DNA from: Bradyrhizobium sp.
GTDB lineage: Bacteria > Pseudomonadota > Alphaproteobacteria > Rhizobiales > Xanthobacteraceae
Length of the DNA stretch: 10,150 nt
Assembly (NCBI GenBank): GCA_013695565.1
Contig: JACDAG010000747.1
Span: 1-10,150, forward strand
Reading direction: 5' to 3'
The first letter of the stretch is position 1, and the number at the start of each line of letters is the position of its first letter. Positions 6,047-10,150 of this stretch are shown one piece after another. Under the pieces are notes generated by a model, which was not told the origin of the DNA, ran no database searches, and worked only from the letters and a program-made list of their open reading frames with translations. Both the position numbers and the translations under genes were made by a program.

Positions 6047-7081
6047 TCAGACGCGGCGCTCCGACAGGAAGCCGTCGAGAAAGCTGCCAAGATTGCGGCG
6101 CAGGGCTTCGACGGCGTAGCCGCCCTCCTGGACGATCACGCTGGGCAACCGCAGCGCCCCGATCCGCGCCCCGATGGCGCCGAAACCCGCGGTGGTGACC
6201 CGCATCATGTCGGACGAATCGTCCTCGAAAGCATCGAGGCCGAGGGCAATGACGCAGGCCTCCGGCTCAAATGCCCTGACAGCCTGGAGCGCATGGTCCA
6301 GCGCCTCCAGATAGGGCGCATCAGTGGTGCCGAGCGGCAGCGGCAGATTGAGGTTCTTGCCGAGCCCCTCGCCCTCGCCGCGCTCTCCGGCATAGCCGAC
6401 CTGCCAGGGATAGCCGGTATTGGGGTCGCCATGGATCGAGACGGTGAGGACATCGCCGCGTTCCCAGAAGATGCCCTGCGTGCCATTGCCGTGGTGAACG
6501 TCGACATCGATCACGGCGACGCGGGCGAACCGGCTGCGCAGATGCTGGGCTGCGAGCGCCGAGTTGTTCAGAAAACAATATCCGCCGGCGAGATCGGCAT
6601 AGGCGTGATGGCCGGGCGGGCGGCACAGTGCGTAGCTTTCGGATGCGCCGCTACGCACCGCGTCGGCAGCTTCCAAGGCGCAGTTCGCCGAAGAGGCGAT
6701 CGCACGCCAGCTGTGCTGGCCGATCGGCACTGAGTTACCCGACAGGAAGAAGCCGAGTTGCCCTTCGAAGCTGTTCGGCAGCGTCTTCATCTGCCGCATG
6801 GCATAGCTGTTGGCCAACACCACCGGGCCGCGCGGTTGCGGCAGGGTCTGCCAATTGTCGAAAGCGTTGGCGAGGAAGTGGATATAGCGCGGATCGTGCA
6901 CGCTGAGCAGCGCATCACGGCCGAAGTCGCGCGGGGAGCGGATCTCATGCGCGCCATCGCCCAACGCCGCCAATAATTGGTTGGCCCGCTCCGGCGATTC
7001 CCGCACGGCGATTTTCACGCCGCGCGATATGAAATGATCGGGGTCGTGCAGCGCGTTGTCAGCTGAATAGACGGCCAGCAT
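6047..7081 (-). CDS. Acetylpolyamine amidohydrolase (class II histone-deacetylase family)
   Basis: A zinc hydrolase of 344 residues that removes acetyl groups from acetylated polyamines such as acetylputrescine or acetylspermidine in the cytoplasm. It resembles Mycoplana ramosa acetylpolyamine amidohydrolase as I recall it, almost residue for residue in position. RPPGHH gives the His158-His159 dyad, DVDVHHGNGTQ gives zinc ligands Asp194 and His196, GLDAFEDD gives Asp283, and QEGGYAVE gives the transition-state Tyr322. FEGQLGFFLSGNS near 105-116 corresponds to the loop that narrows the active site. I took the ATG at 7081 because AAAGGTG lies nine bases upstream and MLAVYSAD lines up with the family's N-terminus. 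An ATG at 7102 would add seven residues (MQKVPDP) and is a fair alternative. The aminotransferase follows on the same strand. Confidence 0.92.
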   Translation of the reverse strand: MLAVYSADNALHDPDHFISRGVKIAVRESPERANQLLAALGDGAHEIRSPRDFGRDALLSVHDPRYIHFLANAFDNWQTLPQPRGPVVLANSYAMRQMKTLPNSFEGQLGFFLSGNSVPIGQHSWRAIASSANCALEAADAVRSGASESYALCRPPGHHAYADLAGGYCFLNNSALAAQHLRSRFARVAVIDVDVHHGNGTQGIFWERGDVLTVSIHGDPNTGYPWQVGYAGERGEGEGLGKNLNLPLPLGTTDAPYLEALDHALQAVRAFEPEACVIALGLDAFEDDSSDMMRVTTAGFGAIGARIGALRLPSVIVQEGGYAVEALRRNLGSFLDGFLSERRV

Positions 7082-7127
7082 CGGATCGGGCACCTTTTGC
7101 ATGCTCTTGCTTCGTGCGGAGCAAGTT

Positions 7128-7163
7128 CCATGCCGTGCGCCAATTCGCTGACGCAGGGCATGG
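7128..7163. promoter_or_regulatory. Inverted repeat upstream of the amidohydrolase
   Basis: CCATGCC (7128-7134) and GGCATGG (7157-7163) are perfect 7-base arms with 22 bases between them. They sit 47 bases before the chosen start of the amidohydrolase on the minus strand. A second pair, CTTGCT (7106-7111) and AGCAAG (7120-7125), lies nearer the gene. Either could be a regulator site or RNA stem; no protein is implied by the sequence itself. Confidence 0.25.
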
Positions 7164-7213
7164 CCGCAAAGGTGTCGCCAAATATCGCGCGAGTCAAAGC
7201 GCGCGCGCGTCGC

Positions 7214-7588
7214 TCAGTTGGTCACGATCTTGGCGATGCAAAGCAGGATGACGAGCGCGAGGAACAGCAGGTCGATATATGCCTTCATCTCCCCGGCGTG
7301 GCGCAGTCCGCCGACCTCGCTGACGATCTGCTTGCGCGAGGCCGCAGAATTCGGCCCTTCGGCCGCGATCGACGCCAGACGGCGCGCCTCCCCCTCCAGC
7401 CGTTCGATACGCTGGAAGAAATAGAATGAACGCAGCGCCGTCGCGGCGTGCATCCCGGCATAAATCAGCACGAGAATCGCGACCACGACCCGCTGCGGGT
7501 ATTTTTCCAGGAAGTTGAGGCTGAAATAGACCAGCGCCAGGAACACGAAGTTGGAGGCGAATCGATAGGCGTAGGCCAGGAAAATCAT
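7214..7588 (-). CDS. Small membrane protein of unknown function, three predicted helices
   Basis: A 124-residue protein I do not recognise. Hydrophobic segments lie at about 10-27, 34-52 and 105-122. Between the second and third is a charged, helix-prone stretch (about 58-100, starting FQRIERLEGEARRLASIAAE) that could be a short coiled coil. There are no conserved catalytic motifs or metal sites to see. The frame was chosen over the overlapping frame ending at 7194 because only this one gives coherent membrane helices and normal composition. GGGG about eleven bases before the ATG is a weak ribosome site. It lies 132 bases upstream of the amidohydrolase on the same strand, too far to claim an operon. 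It is the last gene before the accessory segment begins. Confidence 0.75.
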   Translation of the reverse strand: MIFLAYAYRFASNFVFLALVYFSLNFLEKYPQRVVVAILVLIYAGMHAATALRSFYFFQRIERLEGEARRLASIAAEGPNSAASRKQIVSEVGGLRHAGEMKAYIDLLFLALVILLCIAKIVTN

Positions 7589-7786
7589 TCACGTGCCCCG
7601 GGTGACTTTGGAAGCGTCGAACTGCGGTGATCGAGCCGGTCGACGATGGCCCGTTAGGGTATACGAACTTTGTAACAGAGGGCCTGTTCCTGACACCCCG
7701 GCGATTCCGGATCAAGCGGCTCCGCCGCATTGCGGACAAGACGCAGTTCTCGCCGAATCGATTGAGTTGGACCCAAACTGCATGAT

Positions 7787-7805
7787 TTGTGGCGCACTCG
7801 GAGGG
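7787..7805 (+). repeat. att-like direct repeat (left), near copy of the tRNA-Leu 3' end
   Basis: TTGTGGCGCACTCGGAGGG here aligns with TTGTGGTGCGCTCGGAGGG at 9969-9987, 17 of 19 bases, in the same orientation. Both differences are transitions. The match begins just outside the CCA end of the tRNA and runs through the 3' acceptor strand, which is where tyrosine recombinases commonly leave duplicated att sequence. Confidence 0.6.
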
Positions 7806-7914
7806 CGATGATTTATGGCAGCTCTTCAGCAACTTAGGGAGGCTCACCGTGAGGGTGCGTATCAACGCCAACGGTTCTTTCGGGTCAATTACTCGCCCTC
7901 TTGTAAATTATGAC

Positions 7915-7934
7915 TATGCGTATATATGCGCATA
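7915..7934. promoter_or_regulatory. 20-bp palindrome and promoter region of the HTH gene
   Basis: TATGCGTATA followed by TATGCGCATA forms a 20-base palindrome with one mismatched pair, and also a near direct repeat. TTGTAA at 7901-7906 is a possible -35 box, with A+T-rich -10-like sequence inside or just after the palindrome (CATAAT at 7931-7936). It ends 25 bases before the start codon, and AGGAGG lies at 7950-7955. The layout fits an operator covering the gene's own promoter. Confidence 0.5.
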
Positions 7935-7959
7935 ATATTCTGGGTGAACAGGAGGACCG

Positions 7960-9042
7960 ATGGTAATTCGATTAAAATATCACCGGGTTCAGAACGCCAA
8001 AACGCAAGCCGAGGCTGCTAAGGCGGCGGGCGTAACTCAACCGACCTATCAACGCTGGGAAACTGGCCGTGCGGAGGTGCCGAAAACCGCGCTGGCAAAG
8101 CTGGCAAAATACTTCGAGGCAACACCGGCACAACTGCTCGGCACGCACCCACCCGTGGAGGCGGCATTCTATGACGATAATGCGCCGCTTGATCTGCGAT
8201 ACTATGGCGAGATCGCGGTGCACTTTAAGAGCGGCTGCGATCCCTTGGTACTGTCGATCTCAGAAGGCGCCCGCTCGTCGATCTATTCGCAGTTGCATGA
8301 GAACCGTCGGTTCGTCACGTTCAAGGATTTGGGTAATCGCAGCGTGGCGATCCGGCGTAAGGCCATTTCCGAGTTCTATTTTTCCAGCGAAGCCTTTGAC
8401 TGGTACGGGCCGGAAGAAGAGCATGACAACTACAAACTGGGCACGCCGATACAGATGCCCGACACGCGCGATTGGGATATCATCGAGGCGATCTATGGCG
8501 AGGAAATTGGGGGCGGTGATTCCACGTCATATCGTCCTAAGGAGCAAGTCGAGCGCGTCCGCGGGGCGGTCATGATCACCGATGAACAGTGGGACAAGCT
8601 GGTCGCTGATGGCCGCGTCAAGCCAGAGGAACTTGAGACCGAAAAGGCCGTGCGAGCGGCGGACACCGCCGAAATTCTCGCCTTGGCCCACACCGTGACG
8701 ATCCAACTTTCGAACGGCAAGCGCCGGGAGATTCGATACATCGACTGCAACCTGTTCGAATGCTGGGAACGGTTTGAGGACGAACACTATCCCTACAACG
8801 ACCCGGAGCCCGGCCTGATCCCGTTGCCGTATGAGGGCTACCACCAAACCGTGTTTCTCAACCCGAAGGCATTGGATTACGTCTCGTTTCCAACCCACAA
8901 AGTGGAAGGTGACCGTATCGAAAGTTATGATGATGGGTTGACGGACCGCGCTGAAATTGAGGCCGACGGTGACGATGCCAAGGTGATCGAGCTGCCGAAG
9001 GCCAAAAAGAAGTCGCCTACCAAGAAAGGCCGTGCAAAATGA
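7960..9042 (+). CDS. XRE-family HTH protein with a large unrecognised C-terminal region
   Basis: A 360-residue protein. The N-terminal 60 residues form an XRE-type helix-turn-helix (KTQAEAAKAAGVTQPTYQRW, then ETGRAEVP and a helix ending ATPAQLL). I recognise no family in the rest. Residues 96-141 and 246-310 look like two copies of one beta-rich unit: each opens with alternating hydrophobics and S-x-G-x-R-x-x-I, and each closes with a matching 16-residue block (NRSVAIRRKAISEFYF; HQTVFLNPKALDYVSF). Between them is a helical, acidic linker. The C-terminus is acidic, then Lys-rich (KAKKKSPTKKGRAK). The start is secure: AGGAGG lies four bases upstream of the ATG. It probably represses its own promoter through the palindrome at 7915-7934 (inference). 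The nearby toxin-antitoxin pair is oriented the same way but has its own palindrome. Confidence 0.85.
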   Translation: MVIRLKYHRVQNAKTQAEAAKAAGVTQPTYQRWETGRAEVPKTALAKLAKYFEATPAQLLGTHPPVEAAFYDDNAPLDLRYYGEIAVHFKSGCDPLVLSISEGARSSIYSQLHENRRFVTFKDLGNRSVAIRRKAISEFYFSSEAFDWYGPEEEHDNYKLGTPIQMPDTRDWDIIEAIYGEEIGGGDSTSYRPKEQVERVRGAVMITDEQWDKLVADGRVKPEELETEKAVRAADTAEILALAHTVTIQLSNGKRREIRYIDCNLFECWERFEDEHYPYNDPEPGLIPLPYEGYHQTVFLNPKALDYVSFPTHKVEGDRIESYDDGLTDRAEIEADGDDAKVIELPKAKKKSPTKKGRAK

Positions 9043-9186
9043 CCTCTCAAGCAGCCGGGAGCGCCATACATCAAACACGACGAACCGAAAACTTTGTGGC
9101 GCATGCTGGAGCGATTGCATACGGACCTTGCGTCCAATGGCACCCACGTCGGGCATGCCGGCCCTTGTCCGCCCAAGCCGCGTTGA
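9043..9186 (+). pseudogene. Coding-like open stretch after the HTH stop, no start; possible gene remnant
   Basis: In the same frame as the HTH gene, 47 further codons are open after its TGA before the next TGA at 9184-9186. Third positions are about two thirds G/C, and the peptide (including YIKHDEPKTLWRMLERLHTD) reads like ordinary protein rather than shadow. There is no start codon before the internal ATG that gives MLERLHTD and 27 residues. It may be the tail of a lost gene, or a former C-terminal extension cut off by the TGA. A competing frame from the ATG at 9039 overlaps the toxin gene and looks unnatural. Confidence 0.25.
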
Positions 9187-9191
9187 CTGGC

Positions 9192-9209
9192 TATGCCAGA
9201 ATTGGCATA
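9192..9209. promoter_or_regulatory. Palindromic operator in front of the toxin-antitoxin operon
   Basis: TATGCCA and TGGCATA are perfect 7-base arms around GAAT and end four bases before the toxin ATG at 9214. TTGACT (9183-9188) and CATATT (9206-9211) are spaced 17 apart like a promoter and overlap the palindrome, though a start from them would fall past the ATG. Autorepression by the XRE antitoxin, alone or with toxin, is the usual arrangement for this family. Confidence 0.55.
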
Positions 9210-9213
9210 TTCA

Positions 9214-9528
9214 ATGAAGGAAGTCAGATGGCACGGCAACAGCCGATCCGATGTCGAAGCCTTTCCGAACGACGCGCGACGCGAAGCTGGATATCAATTG
9301 TTTCAAGTTCAGATCGGAGAAAATCCTTCTGACTGGAAACCGATGCCGGCGATCGGCCCCGGCATTCGCGAGATCAGGATACGTCAGGCGTCAGGGGCCT
9401 ACCGGATTATCTATCTGACCACGATCGGCGACGTTGTTCACGTGCTACATGCGTTCCAGAAGAAAACACAGGCAACGGCCAAACGGGACATCGACCTCGC
9501 CAAAGCGCGACTCAGGCAGATCGGGTGA
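9214..9528 (+). CDS. RelE-superfamily toxin, phage Gp49-like (HigB type)
   Basis: A 104-residue protein of the Gp49-like group (COG4679) in the RelE superfamily; characterised members cleave mRNA at the ribosome. Family marks are MKEVRWHG at the start, AFPNDARREAGYQL (16-29), DWKPMPAIGPGIREIRIR (40-57), AYRIIYL (62-68) and VLHAFQKKTQ (77-86) near the C-terminus. The basic and aromatic residues of the REIRIR and FQKKTQ segments are those usually linked to activity. I chose ATG 9214 over the one at 9193 because homologues begin at MKxxRW and because the 9193 codon lies inside the palindrome. No clear ribosome site precedes it. It overlaps the antitoxin's alternative GTG start, giving the toxin-first order typical of HigBA-like pairs. 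The gene looks intact. Confidence 0.88.
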   Translation: MKEVRWHGNSRSDVEAFPNDARREAGYQLFQVQIGENPSDWKPMPAIGPGIREIRIRQASGAYRIIYLTTIGDVVHVLHAFQKKTQATAKRDIDLAKARLRQIG

Positions 9529-9533
9529 CGATA

Positions 9534-9800
9534 ATGGCAAGATCAGTATTCCACGACCTCTTCTCCGATGAGGAAGCCGCAGAGCTTGAAATGCGCGCCA
9601 AATTGCTTTCCGGCATCAACAAATGGCTGAACAAGTCCGGATCGACGCAAGCCGAGGCGGCGGAACAACTCGGCGTTACTCAGGCTCGGATATCGGAGAT
9701 CAAGAACGGAAAGATCAACCGGTTCAGCCTGAGCATGCTGGTCCGGCTTGCGCAGCGCGCCGGGCTGCGGCCCGGGATCAGGCTGCAGAAAGCAGCATGA
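9534..9800 (+). CDS. XRE-type antitoxin of the Gp49/HigB-like toxin (HigA type)
   Basis: An 88-residue DNA-binding antitoxin (COG5606-like). A short N-terminal segment (HDLFSDEEAAELEMRAKLL) is followed by a helix-turn-helix: STQAEAAEQLGVTQARISEI (37-56), then KNGKINRFSLSMLVRLAQRA. It should neutralise the toxin encoded just upstream and repress the operon through the palindrome at 9192-9209. The ATG at 9534 has GGGTGA five bases upstream; the GTG at 9525 overlaps the toxin TGA and would add three residues, an equally coupled start. Its helix-turn-helix shares TQAEAA..xGVTQ with the HTH protein encoded at 7960, which may mean the two read similar sites. A 23-codon frame starts in the ATGA of its stop and is probably not a gene. 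Confidence 0.88.
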   Translation: MARSVFHDLFSDEEAAELEMRAKLLSGINKWLNKSGSTQAEAAEQLGVTQARISEIKNGKINRFSLSMLVRLAQRAGLRPGIRLQKAA

Positions 9801-9971
9801 CAGGCCAAGTCGAACGTCCGTGGCAGAAACGTGTTTCCCCCGATATTTCGGAAGGCGATCGGAGATAGTCGTCCGGTCCGCCTATCGTCCACCAGCCGCC
9901 TGCCAGCTTTCCCAACATGGCTGAGCAGCAATTGGACAAAAAATCACTGCGATTCCGCAAATTTGAGATTG
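9801..9971. other. 171-base non-coding stretch between antitoxin and tRNA
   Basis: No gene is supported. The sequence beside the tRNA is A+T-rich. It would be the right end of the islet. Confidence 0.5.
9938..9959 (-). terminator. Weak terminator candidate downstream of tRNA-Leu
   Basis: On the minus strand, TGCG(GAAT)CGCA forms a four-pair stem, followed after four bases by TTTTTT. It is short and the T-run is offset, so it is a poor but correctly placed candidate for ending the tRNA transcript. Confidence 0.25.
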
Positions 9972-9987
9972 TGGTGCGCTCGGAGGG
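9969..9987 (+). repeat. att-like direct repeat (right), in the 3' end of tRNA-Leu
   Basis: This is the partner of 7787-7805 (17/19 match). It covers the CCA, discriminator base and 3' acceptor strand of the tRNA and stops in the T stem. The tRNA remains intact at this end. Confidence 0.6.
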
Positions 9988-10056
9988 ACTCGAACCCCCA
10001 CGATTTTACTCACTGCCACCTCAAGGCAGCGCGTCTACCAATTCCGCCACGAGCGC
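9972..10056 (-). tRNA. tRNA-Leu, anticodon GAG
   Basis: Read on the minus strand, the acceptor arms GCGCTCG and CGAGCGC pair fully, with discriminator A and an encoded CCA. The anticodon stem CTGCC/GGCAG encloses TTGAGGT, so the anticodon is GAG, reading CUC and CUU. There is a long variable arm, as in class II tRNAs such as tRNA-Leu, and the T stem-loop has TTCGAGT between GGGGG and CCCTC with one G-U pair. The 85-base length is normal, and I see no intron or disrupted stem. Confidence 0.95.
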
Positions 10057-10150
10057 ATAGGTCGATCGGATAAATGGCAGGCTGCCTGACGATCGACGGC
10101 GCCGATGTAACAAATCAGCGATGGGGGGACAAGCCCGCGCGGACCTGTGG
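10057..10150. other. Upstream region of tRNA-Leu to the window edge
   Basis: No gene is supported in these 94 bases. On the minus strand TTTATC lies about ten bases before the tRNA and could be part of its promoter; a short palindrome, GGCAGGCTGCC, lies beside it. Confidence 0.4.

Larger units (their letters stand above)
7589..7959. other. 371-base stretch without a confident gene; left border of the accessory segment
   Basis: From 7589 to about 7786 the sequence resembles the host in composition, and I see no coding signal I would trust. At 7787-7805 is a near copy of the tRNA-Leu 3' end. From about 7820 on it becomes more A+T-rich, ending in the promoter and operator region of the HTH gene at 7960. 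A 32-codon open frame at 7815-7913 begins MAALQQLREAHREG with GGAGG ten bases upstream; it is too short to call. Confidence 0.5.
7787..9987. mobile_element. Putative small genomic islet integrated at tRNA-Leu(GAG), no integrase
   Basis: The direct repeats at 7787-7805 and 9969-9987 bracket an HTH regulator, a toxin-antitoxin pair and non-coding or decayed sequence, about 2.2 kb in all. The segment abuts the 3' end of the tRNA and is locally A+T-richer than the genes to its left. No integrase, transposase or phage structural gene is visible, so if it was mobile it is a reduced remnant or was moved in trans. The element call rests on the repeat, the tRNA position and the gene content. Confidence 0.45.

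Noticed and set aside
7194..7871. Minus-strand open frame of 225 codons overlapping the small membrane protein
   Set aside because: Composition is irregular and it crosses the att-like repeat and the islet border; the other frame gives coherent membrane helices.
9039..9332. Plus-strand frame starting in the ATGA overlap with the HTH stop
   Set aside because: The overlap looks like coupling, but the peptide is unnatural and its second half overlaps the well-supported toxin in another frame.
9797..9868. 23-codon frame starting in the ATGA of the antitoxin stop
   Set aside because: Too short, no recognisable sequence, and such overlaps occur often by chance.

Overview
The window looks like chromosome of an alphaproteobacterium of the Nitrobacteraceae (Bradyrhizobium, Rhodopseudomonas or Afipia type). 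The reasons are the high G+C coding sequence with G/C-rich third positions, the protein families present, and an intergenic repeat at 4465-4561 of a kind I recall as common in Bradyrhizobium-type genomes. The genus is an inference; no marker gene is present to fix it.

Left part (1-2004), all on the minus strand: the first 47 codons of an aldo/keto reductase, a small helix-turn-helix regulator with a near-perfect palindrome against its start codon, and the magnesium channel gene mgtE. mgtE diverges from two tandem plus-strand genes (2130-4467). Both encode exported NodB-type polysaccharide deacetylases that look like ancient duplicates, and the second has a long basic His/Lys/Ala-rich tail. 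Between mgtE and the first deacetylase lies a perfect 17-bp tandem duplication carrying two TTGACA boxes. A palindromic interspersed repeat fills the whole space between the second deacetylase and the next, convergent gene.

Middle part (4562-7588), minus strand: a class III omega-aminotransferase, an acetylpolyamine amidohydrolase (histone-deacetylase fold, all catalytic residues visible) and a small three-helix membrane protein. The hydrolase and aminotransferase plausibly act in sequence: deacetylation of an acetylated polyamine, then transamination of the freed primary amine.

Right part (about 7787-9987) is a small accessory segment: an autonomous-looking HTH regulator with an unrecognised C-terminal region, a RelE/Gp49-type toxin with an XRE-type antitoxin, and decayed or non-coding sequence. 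It ends exactly at the 3' end of a tRNA-Leu(GAG) gene. A 19-bp imperfect copy (17/19) of that tRNA 3' end lies at 7787-7805, so the regulator and toxin-antitoxin pair are bracketed by att-like direct repeats, although no integrase is present. The regulator and the toxin operon both have palindromes with TATGC...GCATA outer half-sites, and the two HTH proteins share a similar recognition region, which suggests linked control. This islet is the most unusual part of the window.
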